A stretch of 39,970 nt of DNA, taken from IMG/VR virus record IMGVR_UViG_3300031576_000152, positions 1 to 39,970 of that record. The stretch is one strand, 5' to 3'. Below, in pieces: positions 22,736 through 31,846 of this stretch; the first letter of the stretch is position 1; the number at the start of each line of letters is the position of its first letter. Source of the stretch: a virus. The position numbers and the translations under genes are program-made. The notes below the pieces were generated by a model. The model was given only the letters and a program-made list of their open reading frames with translations. It did not search any database and was not told the DNA's origin.

Positions 22736-24687
22736 TATACCGCCAGTCCATCGTTGCTACGGCCAACGTGCCCAGAATCCTGGCGTGCATGAGCGTACAC
22801 TTGAATGGTATTGTCATACCAGTTCATCGTGTAAGCACCGCCGACTAAGGTCGTGGATTGATCGATCTTCTCGTCGGTATCGCTTCTGTGAGCCTCGACG
22901 ATGATTCCGCTCCCATCCCCAACAAAGCCGGTTACGTTGCCAGCAATCGTAAATACCAGGGCGTGAAAGGTGATCAGCATGTAACTTTGCATCAATGCTT
23001 CAGGATCAGTGTTGCACCTGTACCTCCTCAGACTGCCGATTTTCAAGCCTATTTCCTTGGGATCATTTGGATAACGATCCCATTTATCTGTACTGTCCTG
23101 CCATCCGAAGAACTGGCCATTTTCTTCGTCTGATGAGATGGTGGCCGTTGCAATATCTTCAAACCCGTCATTGGGCGGCTTATCCGCCAGACGCTCAGAC
23201 GATATCACGTGCCAGACATTCGCGTTCTTTCCAAGACCAGTGAATAAATACCAGGCGATGCCTACCGAGTTCAACCAATGAGTCGTCTCTTTGATTGTAG
23301 GAGCAGTAGTCGTGGAAGTTACTTGTTCTCTGGCGAAAGTGGTTGTTGCATCAGCGAAATCAAACAGAATATGGCTAATCGTATGATTATGAGCCCCATC
23401 GCCCACGGAAGCCTTCCCACTTGTGTAGTTTATTATCGCCAAACCACAAAGAAAAGCCGTGAGATTTCCATTGGCGCTGGTGGTTCGGAAGGCATCGAAG
23501 TTCAATGTATTCTTCCCACGATTCGGAACGAATCCAGAGGTACCACCGACAGCCCCTGAGTCCAGGCGCCTGGAAAAGAATACGCTTCCAACCCTGATTG
23601 CGGCCGGGTGGGTGAATATTCTTGATGGTTGTGAGCCAATCCTGAGGTCTATCGTCATGGTTCCAGAGTCACAACACGAGCAAAGTATCCCGCTCTGTAC
23701 GAGTGCGATGGTAACTGGCTCTTCGATCATCAAGACCATCTGTACACGCGACTTGTCTCCGGTTACGGTTCCGCCAAGATAACCGCGCTGGAAGAGAAGT
23801 GGAATTTGCAGGCTCTGAATAATCGAAGTGGAAGTGTCGGTATTATATTCATAAGTGACCGTCAGGATAACCGCCAGATCCGAAAATGGCATATTGACAT
23901 TGTCCGTACTGGCCTTTAGATCGTGGGTCGCACTCGTAGTCATATCCGTGCGCTTCCAGATCCTGTAATAAGAACGAGCCGAAGCATTGGCATCTTCATG
24001 CAGACCGTCCGGGGAGGCCGCTTCGGCGTCTAAAGCCAGATTCAATGCTGGATTTGTCGCCGAGGCCGCAGCAGTCTCATCGTTGCAGTAAATCTCGAAA
24101 AAGATATCTCTATAGACCTTACTCAACTCCGGGAGGAATGTATCCAGGGCCGGGACCTGATTGGCCTGACCCACGCTGGTCAGCACGGTGGTAAGAGCTC
24201 CGGTATTTCCATCGAGTGGAATCTTTACGGTCTTGATCCGTGTTGGTCCAGCCATGCTGTCCTGGTATTCATAAGTGATGATTAGTTTTGCACTAACGTT
24301 TTGACTGGAAATGCCAGTAATCGTGATCCTGGCGTCCGCTGTCATCGTAGTGCCTGTATAATTAGTTGCGAAATAGCTAGTTACATCACGAAGAAAATTC
24401 CAACATTGAGCTTCCCCGCTGTTGGTTATCCCAGCCCAAGTTTGAGTCACATCGTTCCGCGCCACCGCGCCCAATGCTATCCCAATCAACACAGAAGTAG
24501 GCATATTAGTCATCACGGTTTCAGCATCCTGCGCATGGATCTCCAAGATCACTGACTTGAAAGCCCTGGCGACAGTTTCTGGTATAGCCAGGGCAGCAAG
24601 TTGGGTGAAGTCCCTGGCAACGGCAGTGGCCACTGTCGCAATCGATTGCACGAAAGCGTATTCAATGGTCTTGCTTCGGAGGGCCAT
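22735..24687 (-). CDS. Large beta-rich tail/adsorption protein
   Basis: 650 aa. An N-terminal helix (about 1-45) is followed by repeated beta domains with recurring phrases (AKLIITYEYQDS; VILTVTYEYNTDTST; VKIPLDGNTG / LQIPLLFQRG), suggesting internally duplicated sandwiches. A C-terminal module of about 75 residues (FTIAGNVTGFVGDGSGIIVE) resembles carboxypeptidase-regulatory-like or Ig-like adhesion domains common at phage tail tips. It is the first large gene after the capsid cluster. Probably a tail or receptor-contact protein; exact role unknown. Confidence 0.6.
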   Translation of the reverse strand: MALRSKTIEYAFVQSIATVATAVARDFTQLAALAIPETVARAFKSVILEIHAQDAETVMTNMPTSVLIGIALGAVARNDVTQTWAGITNSGEAQCWNFLRDVTSYFATNYTGTTMTADARITITGISSQNVSAKLIITYEYQDSMAGPTRIKTVKIPLDGNTGALTTVLTSVGQANQVPALDTFLPELSKVYRDIFFEIYCNDETAAASATNPALNLALDAEAASPDGLHEDANASARSYYRIWKRTDMTTSATHDLKASTDNVNMPFSDLAVILTVTYEYNTDTSTSIIQSLQIPLLFQRGYLGGTVTGDKSRVQMVLMIEEPVTIALVQSGILCSCCDSGTMTIDLRIGSQPSRIFTHPAAIRVGSVFFSRRLDSGAVGGTSGFVPNRGKNTLNFDAFRTTSANGNLTAFLCGLAIINYTSGKASVGDGAHNHTISHILFDFADATTTFAREQVTSTTTAPTIKETTHWLNSVGIAWYLFTGLGKNANVWHVISSERLADKPPNDGFEDIATATISSDEENGQFFGWQDSTDKWDRYPNDPKEIGLKIGSLRRYRCNTDPEALMQSYMLITFHALVFTIAGNVTGFVGDGSGIIVEAHRSDTDEKIDQSTTLVGGAYTMNWYDNTIQVYAHARQDSGHVGRSNDGLAV

Positions 24688-24868
24688 TCTTCAAGCTCTT
24701 CACAGAGTCTTCAATCGCAATCGTCCCAGCTCCACCCACGCAGAGATAAAGAATCAACTCCAGCTTGCGTTCATCGATCCCAAGAAGACCGCTGAGCGCC
24801 ACAATCACTACGGCAAGGAGCACCAGAAAGCTCTTTCTTCCACCGACTGAGTTGATGATCGCTTGCAT
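24662..24868 (-). CDS. Small membrane protein with two hydrophobic segments
   Basis: 68 aa if started at the ATG at 24868. An upstream in-frame ATG at 24913 would place the first codons across a 12-bp hairpin and is less likely. Two hydrophobic stretches: FLVLLAVVIVALSGLLGI and LELILYLCVGGAGTIAI, followed by a charged tail ending NGPPKQDH. Two-helix mini-proteins inside structural operons are common in phages and are sometimes holin-like; no assignment is possible. It overlaps the next gene by 26 nt. Confidence 0.6.
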   Translation of the reverse strand: MQAIINSVGGRKSFLVLLAVVIVALSGLLGIDERKLELILYLCVGGAGTIAIEDSVKSLKNGPPKQDH

Positions 24869-24881
24869 GCGCCCTCTAAGA

Positions 24882-24910
24882 ATCGGGGGAGATGTGGAAT
24901 CTCCCCCGAT
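24882..24910 (-). terminator. Strong hairpin after the capsid gene (terminator or processing site)
   Basis: A perfect 12-bp inverted repeat, 24882-24893 (ATCGGGGGAGAT) with 24899-24910, has a 5-nt loop. It lies 46 nt after the major capsid stop. On minus it is followed by TCTTAG, a poor U tract, so it is more likely a partial terminator or an mRNA-stabilising 3' end that lets capsid be made in excess over downstream genes. Confidence 0.65.
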
Positions 24911-24955
24911 CATGGGGTGGTGAACAATGGTCTGTTTCTACTTCCGTGCATTGGT

Positions 24956-26215
24956 TTACGCTGCGTTGACAATGCCCGTTAGCAGCGCCGTCCTACCAGC
25001 ACTCTTGGTGAACAGCGCCTGGTTGGAATAGTTGCGGAGCTCGTAGGCCGTCACCGAAGGATCGTGGAGGAAGAACTCGTTGAGCGAAGCTGGGCTCTGA
25101 ATGCGGAAGGTGATGTCCGTCGCTCCAACACGCTTGTACTTCTTCTGGTCGATGAGGTATCCGTAGCCCTCCTTGACGTAAGTGCTGGCCTTGATGGTGA
25201 CCATCCCAGTTTGGGTGTAAAACTCGATGCCATTGGCGCCAACCTTGTAGTTGGCCCTTCCGCCTTCGTTGTGACGGCGCACGGCGACTTCGTTGGCCAG
25301 AAGATCAGCCCAGGTGCTCGGGTTGATGTAGAGGATCGTGTCGTCATCGAGGCCCTTCGACATGGCCCTGGCCAAGAGTTTGTTGACATGTTGGAAGGTC
25401 AAGCTTGTCGAGCCTACCGCATAGCTAGTCGGCTTCCAGAGGCTGAACGAGGTGTTGTCGATGCCGAAGAGCGATCCTGAAGAGTTCGCAACGCCATCGA
25501 GACCAAGGAACTCCTTGAAACCTGTGTTGGTTCTGGAAGTCTTCCACCAAAGAAAATCACCAGCGACAGTCCCGGTTGTCAGGGTGCCAACCGTTACGGT
25601 TCTAGCATCAAGATCAACTGCAGTGATGGTCATGGAATCGCCATTGGTCGTGTCGGTTCCACGCATGGTGGTTGCCGCCGCGACACTGGAAGAAGCAACG
25701 ATCTTGGCATTTTCCATGCCACTCCAGTTGCCAGGTGCCCATTCTGCCGTGGTGATCGTCAGAACGCTTCCGGCAATACTGGCGATCTTGCCCAGCGCGC
25801 GCTGCCCGTTGAAGAGATTGATCTCCAGACGCTTGCTGGATGCCTCCCACATGTTTTCGACCAGTGTCTCGGTGATGCGCCGGAAGACCTGCTTGTCAGA
25901 AGCAGCCCGCGCCGCCGCTTCATACCCCACTCTGGAGCGAAGGATCTGCTGCGTTCCAAGGATCGTAGCATCCTTCGATTCAGCGGCCACAGCCAGGTCG
26001 AGGGTGACCGCATCGACCCCAGATGCCTCGTAGGTGAAGCCCTGCTCGTAGCGAAGCAGGACGGGTTGATGGTAGGTGCCGCCGGGCTTGCGGTCGGCGT
26101 CAAATGCCACATCTTTTTGAAGCTTGACTGCCTTGGGACGGGCATCTTCAAGCTTCGGGGCGTAGATTTCGTAAAAGTACCCTGAGAGGGTAGTTACGGT
26201 GTTTTCGCCCGCCAT
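24956..26215 (-). CDS. Major capsid protein, HK97-fold
   Basis: 419 aa. It begins MAGENTVTTLSGYFYEIYAP and has a long N-terminal helical region (DKQVFRRITETLVENMWEAS), an inserted beta domain (about 140-215; SIAGSVLTITTAEWAPG) and a C-terminal P-domain-like part (DDDTILYINPSTWADLLANE; GYGYLIDQKKYKRVG). Length, order after the scaffold and high-quality SD (ATATGGAGGCACT before ATG) fit the major capsid of a short-tailed phage. No protease gene was seen, consistent with a separate scaffold rather than a cleaved delta domain. Confidence 0.85.
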   Translation of the reverse strand: MAGENTVTTLSGYFYEIYAPKLEDARPKAVKLQKDVAFDADRKPGGTYHQPVLLRYEQGFTYEASGVDAVTLDLAVAAESKDATILGTQQILRSRVGYEAAARAASDKQVFRRITETLVENMWEASSKRLEINLFNGQRALGKIASIAGSVLTITTAEWAPGNWSGMENAKIVASSSVAAATTMRGTDTTNGDSMTITAVDLDARTVTVGTLTTGTVAGDFLWWKTSRTNTGFKEFLGLDGVANSSGSLFGIDNTSFSLWKPTSYAVGSTSLTFQHVNKLLARAMSKGLDDDTILYINPSTWADLLANEVAVRRHNEGGRANYKVGANGIEFYTQTGMVTIKASTYVKEGYGYLIDQKKYKRVGATDITFRIQSPASLNEFFLHDPSVTAYELRNYSNQALFTKSAGRTALLTGIVNAA

Positions 26216-26300
26216 AGTGCCTCCATATCTTCATGCCATTCCCTCGTGAAATGGCCATGTGTGATCCGTGCTGCGTTGTTGAAGAACCAAGAACGCGAAA

Positions 26301-27257
26301 CTACTCCGCGTTCATGAGCTCATCGAAAGTGCCCGTTCGGATCACTCCTCGCTTAGGAGGCTTTGTGGTGGACCCCCCTGTTTGGTTGGAGGCCGCCTTG
26401 CCAGTCTTGGTGGAGAGTGCTTGTTGAGCCAGGGCTTTGTTCTTGTCTCGTTGCTTGGCTTCATCTGCTGCCAAGCGCTTCGCGAGCTCTCGCTTAACTA
26501 TCGCAACTGCTTCCTTCGGTGTCAAGTCGATTTCCGCTTCCCAGCTTTCTGCCAGAATTCGCCCAACCTCAATACAGTTCTCATCGGTCTTCTCAAGCTT
26601 GGCGGTATCCAGCGCTTCATCGATCTCGCCAAGTGTCTTCTTCCAGAGGATCGCTTGCTTGCGCTCATTGTCTTGAGCTTCTTTGAGGCCCTGGGCCTGT
26701 TGAATCTCCTGCTGGATACGCTCCAATTCCCGTTTCTTCTGGGCGAGCGTCCTCTCCTCGGGGCTCATCGTCAGCTCCTCGACGACAGGGGCCAAGAACT
26801 GTTCAGCCTTGGAGGTCAGGTATTGCCGAATCTGGTCTTCTGAGTAACCAGCCTTACGCAGTTGCTTCTCTGCCAGGCCGATTGGGTCCCCCACGAAGCT
26901 CTTCAGGACGTACTCCGCGTCCTTGCGGACCTCAGCCGCTTCTTGCATCTTCTTGTAAGAAGCCCGCTCAAGCTGGTAGCCGCGGATGAGCTCATCGATT
27001 GTCTTGAGTTCCTCTGCGCCATCGATGACAACCTTGTGGCGAACCGGTTCCTCGCCTGGAGATTCTGACGCAGTCAGTGGTTCTTTTTGGGATTCGGCGG
27101 TTTTCTCTTCGCCATCAGGCGCTCCAGTAGCTTCTTGCGATCCCTCGGCCCCAGAAGCTCCATCAGCTTCTTCCAGAATACCAGGAACGGTTGCTTCTTC
27201 TTTTGGCTTTGGGTCATCATCGCTATCATATTGATAGAGTTCGCTGTCGCTTGGCAT
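26301..27257 (-). CDS. Capsid scaffolding protein
   Basis: 318 aa, highly charged. An acidic, low-complexity N-terminus (DSDDDPKPKEEATVPG) is followed by a long helical coiled-coil centre (EERTLAQKKRELERIQQEIQ) and a basic C-terminus (AKRLAADEAKQRDKNKALAQ, then TTKPPKRGVIRTGTF). Acid-coil-base organisation and the position between portal and capsid are typical of phage scaffolds, whose basic C-terminus contacts the shell. The SD is weak. Confidence 0.8.
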   Translation of the reverse strand: MPSDSELYQYDSDDDPKPKEEATVPGILEEADGASGAEGSQEATGAPDGEEKTAESQKEPLTASESPGEEPVRHKVVIDGAEELKTIDELIRGYQLERASYKKMQEAAEVRKDAEYVLKSFVGDPIGLAEKQLRKAGYSEDQIRQYLTSKAEQFLAPVVEELTMSPEERTLAQKKRELERIQQEIQQAQGLKEAQDNERKQAILWKKTLGEIDEALDTAKLEKTDENCIEVGRILAESWEAEIDLTPKEAVAIVKRELAKRLAADEAKQRDKNKALAQQALSTKTGKAASNQTGGSTTKPPKRGVIRTGTFDELMNAE

Positions 27258-27266
27258 AGTATTTGC

Positions 27267-29378
27267 TTAGGCAGCCGTAGTCGATGCCGCCGGCATACCT
27301 CCTTTGGCTTCTGGCATCCCTGGAACTTGCGGAGGTCTCGCTTGTTGAACTGGCACCTGCGATGGCTTGGTTGGCTCAGCAGGCCCAGGAAGGCCTCCCG
27401 GAGCCCCATCCTGTGGTCTTCCCCCGAGGTCTTGAGGTTTTCTGCCAGGGATGCCTCCTGGAGCCGCCTGGGCCATTGCAAGCGGATTTGGATAGCCCAG
27501 CGCCATCTGAAGAAGCTGAACCCCTGGGTCCATCATAAGCTGAATGTGGGTCATGACATGGCCGAGGATAGTCGAGACTCGCTTCTGGTCAAGGCGGATC
27601 TCCGGGTCAGAAAGTTTTGCTGCATGTTCTCTTATGTCAAGCACATGGTAGTCAGTGGCCAGTGGAGGCGGAATTTCAGTCCCCTTCATCATGGCCTCGT
27701 TTTCGAGTCTGATCCTGGTAAGGTTGGAACGCTCTGACTCGAAGAGTGGCTCGATGTTTCCGGTCTCGATCAAGGTGATGATCTGGCTAACATCGCGGAT
27801 AAGTCCTTGTTGGACTGCCATTTCGGCGATTTGCATCTTCCCAGCCATGGTGTTGGTCAAGGCATTGCCAGGTTGTGCCATGACACGATCAATCTTCTGC
27901 AGGTCCTCGGAACTGAACGAGACGAGTTCTGCTCGGTTGTGTTCTCCGAGGATGCTCACCACCCGCTTGGTATTGGCATAGCGCTTCAATGTCCGGAGGA
28001 TGTGAGTTCCGAGGTCCTCTTGAAGCATGATGTAGTTCTGGATGAAGGTGGTGGCGAACTGCACCGCCTGGGCATGGATCACCGCAAGCGCTGTGCCGCT
28101 TTTCAGTGACGCTTCTGGCTGGCCCCTGGCGACGGAGTTGATGCCAATGAGATACTCGGCCTGCTGAATAAGGAAGTTGGCGAAGTTGAGAATGCCAGGG
28201 TTCTCACTGAGAAGGTTGAGCGGCTCTGGCTTCTGGTCACTCTGGTAATTGGTCGTGGTATCGTCGATCACCTCGCGATTGAGGGTATCCCCGGTCCTGG
28301 TCCATACCTTGTTGAAGCCAAAATTTTTGTGGTTTGTCAGGGTGGTGCTGATCTCGGCGTTGATCGCTTCGGCGATCCCCTGAATGTCCTCAGCGGGAGA
28401 GTACCCAAAGCAAGTCAGCAAAAGCTCGCCGGCTGCCATTCTGAAGATCGGCAAACCATCGTATGGAAACGGCAAATCGGCGGCCTGGGTGTCCATGAAG
28501 ACTGATTTGGCGCCGGCAAACGCGAAGTGGCGTCCCTGGGGGAGGGCGTCTGTTGGCTTATGGAAGAAGTGCCAGACTGGGATGCGATCTGTCTTCGATC
28601 GTTCGTAGCCGCCGAGGCTGATCGCCAGAAATGGCTCATTGGCCTTGCTGTAGGCATCGACAAGGAGCAGGTCTTCTTTGAGCTCAGGATATCTGGCGAT
28701 CATATCCCAGCGGTTTTCGAAGGTCCGTATCAACGTCCACTGCCACTCTTCCTGGCTTCTACTCACCGGATCGTAGACCACATCAAGGCAGGTAAGATTC
28801 TCGATGTGGAGATCGCCCTCGTAGTCAATGATCGGCTCGATCATGTCGCCGGATTCAGGATCGTAGCTGCCAGGATTCAACCCTTGCGCCTCACCGATAT
28901 TTGGGTTCCAGGGTGCGAAGATGTAGCCGACCTTGAGAACCAGGGCATGCTCAGCGGCAGTCTTGAAGTTGCGCTCGATTCGCTTTTGCTGCTTGTAGTA
29001 CTCAAGGAGTTGGTTCCCGATTCTCGACTGGTCGAGGGACTTCTGGTCGCTGTTGACTGCCTTCGTCTGCCAGCTCACTCGATGTTGGGTCGAAAGATTG
29101 AGGGCATGTTGGATGAGGTTGCGGTAGTGGTTGGCGGTCAGCGCCGCCACTTCGTTCTCTTCGCCAAGGTGCTTGATGGCGAAGGTGGTTGAGTCGAGGG
29201 CCTCCGGGAAGTAGAGGTTGTGGTACATGCGCCAGGAACGGAGAACGGAAGCGAATGCCGAGCTTTCGCGGATAACCTCCCAGAACGAATCGCGGCGCTC
29301 GATGAGATTGGCGACCATCTTCTCTGGGTCTTCTTCTGAGGCCCAGTAGTACTCGAACTGATCTGATTCTCCTGCCAT
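27267..29378 (-). CDS. Portal protein
   Basis: 703 aa, in the size range of podovirus portals. The N-terminal half has helical and wing regions (FWEVIRESSAFASVLRSWRM; HALVLKVGYIFAPWNPNIGE; DVVYDPVSRSQEEWQWTLIR). A middle segment (FGYSPAEDIQGIAEAINAEI) is typical for the portal stem. The C-terminal 90 residues form a Pro/Gly/Gln-rich tail (GRKPQDLGGRPQDGAPGG), perhaps disordered or a barrel connection. It sits between TerL and scaffold. The start has GGAGGACATTGAGAA before ATG, shared with the gene at 10622. Confidence 0.85.
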   Translation of the reverse strand: MAGESDQFEYYWASEEDPEKMVANLIERRDSFWEVIRESSAFASVLRSWRMYHNLYFPEALDSTTFAIKHLGEENEVAALTANHYRNLIQHALNLSTQHRVSWQTKAVNSDQKSLDQSRIGNQLLEYYKQQKRIERNFKTAAEHALVLKVGYIFAPWNPNIGEAQGLNPGSYDPESGDMIEPIIDYEGDLHIENLTCLDVVYDPVSRSQEEWQWTLIRTFENRWDMIARYPELKEDLLLVDAYSKANEPFLAISLGGYERSKTDRIPVWHFFHKPTDALPQGRHFAFAGAKSVFMDTQAADLPFPYDGLPIFRMAAGELLLTCFGYSPAEDIQGIAEAINAEISTTLTNHKNFGFNKVWTRTGDTLNREVIDDTTTNYQSDQKPEPLNLLSENPGILNFANFLIQQAEYLIGINSVARGQPEASLKSGTALAVIHAQAVQFATTFIQNYIMLQEDLGTHILRTLKRYANTKRVVSILGEHNRAELVSFSSEDLQKIDRVMAQPGNALTNTMAGKMQIAEMAVQQGLIRDVSQIITLIETGNIEPLFESERSNLTRIRLENEAMMKGTEIPPPLATDYHVLDIREHAAKLSDPEIRLDQKRVSTILGHVMTHIQLMMDPGVQLLQMALGYPNPLAMAQAAPGGIPGRKPQDLGGRPQDGAPGGLPGPAEPTKPSQVPVQQARPPQVPGMPEAKGGMPAASTTAA

Positions 29379-29394
29379 TTCTCAATGTCCTCCG

Positions 29395-31014
29395 TTAGTT
29401 CAACCTCCCAACAAGGCGTAAAAGTCCATCGCGGCGAACGACCGCATTGGAGCCTGGAACGTGGAAAGTCTCTGGGTTCGTGAAGAGCATCTCATCCGGG
29501 TAGGGGTTCTCACGCCAGTTGGCGACGCGGTGCATGTAGATCAAGGCGGCCAGGGCATCGCAGTGTCCCAGCTGCTTGGAGCGCTCGAACTCGGTGCGCT
29601 GCTTGTTCCAGATGCCGTTGCGAAGCTGAAAGATCAGGTGGCGGCATCGTCTATGGATCTTGATCTTCCGGCGCTGCACTGTGGTTCGCAGTCCGGCGAT
29701 TGCCGAGTCGCGGTCCCACTTCTCGACGGGTTGGATGTACATGCGATGATCAACGCGGAGGTCATGGAGGGCCTGTTCTTTGAGATCTCCGCGTCTTCGA
29801 AGCGGCATGCCGGGATAAAGCGCCGTCTCTTTCTTCCGCATGGCTTCGGCGATTTCTCCGGTTGACTTGTACCGCGCAACGACTTCATCTTCGACCACAA
29901 GTGTTTGTTTGAGGAAGTCGAGGTAGCCATAGACGACCGCGTTCCAGTCCAGCCATCCGGTATCGAGGATGCTCATGGGCTTGAAGTGTGAAGGGCGTTC
30001 GTAGTCATCGACCACAATGTCGTTTTCCGCTTCAAGGAACTCCGGCACGATCATCTCTTCGGCATCGGTGACGAGCTCGCACTGGGCTTCGCGGCGCCAG
30101 GCGATGGAATCCTTGCTTCCGCAGAAACCAAGGATCATCTCCTGGTCTTCTTTGGTCCAGTCCTTGTTAGCCGATGACGGCATTACCAGGTACTGGCCTT
30201 TACGCATGGCTTCTTTGACGTAGATGTCAACGAAGTCATGAGCTGGGCTCTTCGGTGGGGTCGAGATGAGGAGAAGCTCCGGGTCTTCGCGCTTAACGAA
30301 CTGGAAGCTCAGAACGTGTTTGACGATATAGTCAAGGTTGCGGATGTCCCGGCATTCGTCGAGGCAGACCTGGTCAGAGGCCATGCCGCGAAGGTTGTTC
30401 CCCTGCTCTTCGTTGCATCCGACGATCAGCAAATTTGAACTGAGAGCATTATGGCCCCAGGCTGGATTGTGGAACTTCCAGAGCATGCCCGAGGGCTTCG
30501 GGCGGAGTTCTGGAGGGCAGTCTTCAAGGATGAGGTGGAGATTGGGGACCGCCATGGAACGGCACTGCTTTTCTGTGGGGCCGCCGTATTTGAGCATCTG
30601 GCCAGGATGGCGGAGGGCTGCTTCGCACTTCCTTAGAAGGCAAAGGTAGGTCTTGCCGAATCTCCGATGCATGTTGAGAACTATCGGCTCGGCTGAGCAT
30701 GGATGCTTTTTACGGATGGCTTCTATGGCGTCGTAGACGTGCTGCTGGCCATCTTCGCGGAGCTTGTACTGGAGGTTGGCGCGGAACCAGCTCTCGCGGA
30801 TGAGGTTGTGCCTGGTGGTTGGTTCAGCGGCAACGGTGCAGACTTTTTCGCGGAGGTCGCAATCGGACGAAACGTTCGCTAGAGTCGCCTCTGTCAACTG
30901 GGCATCAAGTGAGCGCTGGGTAGAGCGCCGCCGGAGTTTCTGGCGGCACACTGAGATGTTTCGCTCTCGCTGAAGCATGCGCTGTTTGTCTGAGGGCGTG
31001 GGTGAGGTCTGCAT
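29395..31014 (-). CDS. Terminase large subunit
   Basis: 539 aa. ATPase: Walker A-like HRRFGKT (116-122), Walker B VCLDE (216-220), coupling motif LISTPPKS (249-256). Nuclease, RNase H-like: D351 in SILDTGWLDW, an acidic cluster VVEDE (373-377) and D486 in CDALA. All fit a TerL that pumps and cuts concatemers. The listed ATG (31014) overlaps the probable TerS gene by 110 nt without an SD; M13 at 30978 is an alternative. Codons 45-50 (LANVSS) coincide with a partial copy of the 21-bp dyad element. Packaging mode cannot be deduced directly, but circular permutation suggests headful. Confidence 0.9.
   Translation of the reverse strand: MQTSPTPSDKQRMLQRERNISVCRQKLRRRSTQRSLDAQLTEATLANVSSDCDLREKVCTVAAEPTTRHNLIRESWFRANLQYKLREDGQQHVYDAIEAIRKKHPCSAEPIVLNMHRRFGKTYLCLLRKCEAALRHPGQMLKYGGPTEKQCRSMAVPNLHLILEDCPPELRPKPSGMLWKFHNPAWGHNALSSNLLIVGCNEEQGNNLRGMASDQVCLDECRDIRNLDYIVKHVLSFQFVKREDPELLLISTPPKSPAHDFVDIYVKEAMRKGQYLVMPSSANKDWTKEDQEMILGFCGSKDSIAWRREAQCELVTDAEEMIVPEFLEAENDIVVDDYERPSHFKPMSILDTGWLDWNAVVYGYLDFLKQTLVVEDEVVARYKSTGEIAEAMRKKETALYPGMPLRRRGDLKEQALHDLRVDHRMYIQPVEKWDRDSAIAGLRTTVQRRKIKIHRRCRHLIFQLRNGIWNKQRTEFERSKQLGHCDALAALIYMHRVANWRENPYPDEMLFTNPETFHVPGSNAVVRRDGLLRLVGRLN
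30865..30878 (-). repeat. Core of the 21-bp dyad element inside TerL
   Basis: GGACGAAACGTTCG matches the first 14 bases of the element exactly; the remaining seven diverge (CTAGAGT). On minus it is read ANVSS. Confidence 0.5.
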
Positions 31015-31846
31015 TGCTGACGGTTCTCAAGTCGATGTTCACCAATGGGGCGATCATGCGCTCAGCTTGCTTCTGTTCGTCGATCAAGCGTACCGCAACT
31101 GAGGTCAGGATGCCAGCAGCTTGAAGCTGGATGTTTGGTTGCTGGTGCTTCAGGAGGTTCTTGAGGGTATCGATACTCTCGATGGCAGCCACCGTGGAGG
31201 AGCTCTTCAGGGCTTGGAAGTACTGGTCTCGAAGGCCGTGGATGGCCGGCAGAAGGTCGTCTTTGCGGACCATGTCCCTGACTTCCAGCCAGGAGCAGCC
31301 CAGTTCTTCGCCGATCTGGCGTGGGGTGCAGCCCATGGCGGCCATCTCCACGAGGCGAGTTTGGCGGTCTTTGTAGAAACCGACCTTGCCCATGGTTTTC
31401 AGGAGCGCCTTGGCCCGGGATTGGCGGTAGATGTGCTTTTTGGTCTTGGTGTCGAGTTGGTCTGTCTTAAGCTTTGAGCGTTCCGATCGAGAGAGCGTGA
31501 CGAAGTCCTCGTACTTGATCTTCGAGGGTATTGAGGCGGTAGAGGATGGCGGTATCGCGTTCTTTCTGGGCCTCCCAGGCTTGCGCTTGGGAACTAACGC
31601 TTGTTGGCGCATCTCTTGTCGAGTCTTTTTGCGGTTCTTTGATCCCACTGGCCTGCCGCGCTTCTTCTTTGGCGAGGTCGTAGAGTCGAAAGAGGGCGTT
31701 GAAGACGTGCTCGCTTGGTTCACTGTCGGAGTCGATTCTCCTAAGGATGGAGGCGAAGGCTGCATCCAGTCTTCTGGAGAGTTTGAAGCTGTGCGTGTGA
31801 AGTCTGCTTGCGGGTTTTCCGGCGTCTGTGGATCGCTTGGGGTCAT
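30905..31846 (-). CDS. Probable terminase small subunit with two AT-hooks
   Basis: 313 aa. The N-terminal 60 residues are Pro/Ser/Thr-rich and disordered. Two AT-hook-like motifs follow: KKKRGRPVGSKN (60-71) and KRKPGRPRKN (87-96), both with the minor-groove-binding GRP core. A helix-turn-helix lies at about 165-195 (MAAMGCTPRQIGEELGCSWL). The C-terminal half is helical (AAIESIDTLKNLLKHQQPNI), as expected for oligomerisation. Position just before TerL makes it the likely pac-site binder. Its N-terminal part overlaps another open frame (31467-31943) by 380 nt. AT-hooks are unusual for a TerS; a separate DNA-binding regulator is the alternative. Confidence 0.7.
   Translation of the reverse strand: MTPSDPQTPENPQADFTRTASNSPEDWMQPSPPSLGESTPTVNQASTSSTPSFDSTTSPKKKRGRPVGSKNRKKTRQEMRQQALVPKRKPGRPRKNAIPPSSTASIPSKIKYEDFVTLSRSERSKLKTDQLDTKTKKHIYRQSRAKALLKTMGKVGFYKDRQTRLVEMAAMGCTPRQIGEELGCSWLEVRDMVRKDDLLPAIHGLRDQYFQALKSSSTVAAIESIDTLKNLLKHQQPNIQLQAAGILTSVAVRLIDEQKQAERMIAPLVNIDLRTVSNADLTHALRQTAHASARAKHLSVPPETPAALYPALT

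Noticed and set aside
24869-24913. Longer start of the small membrane protein gene
   Set aside because: It would place the initiation region and first codons in a perfect 12-bp hairpin.
27087-27737. 216-aa plus-strand frame opposite portal and scaffold
   Set aside because: Antisense shadow of two clearly assigned genes.
28527-29192. 221-aa plus-strand frame opposite portal
   Set aside because: Antisense to a well-supported portal gene; no SD.
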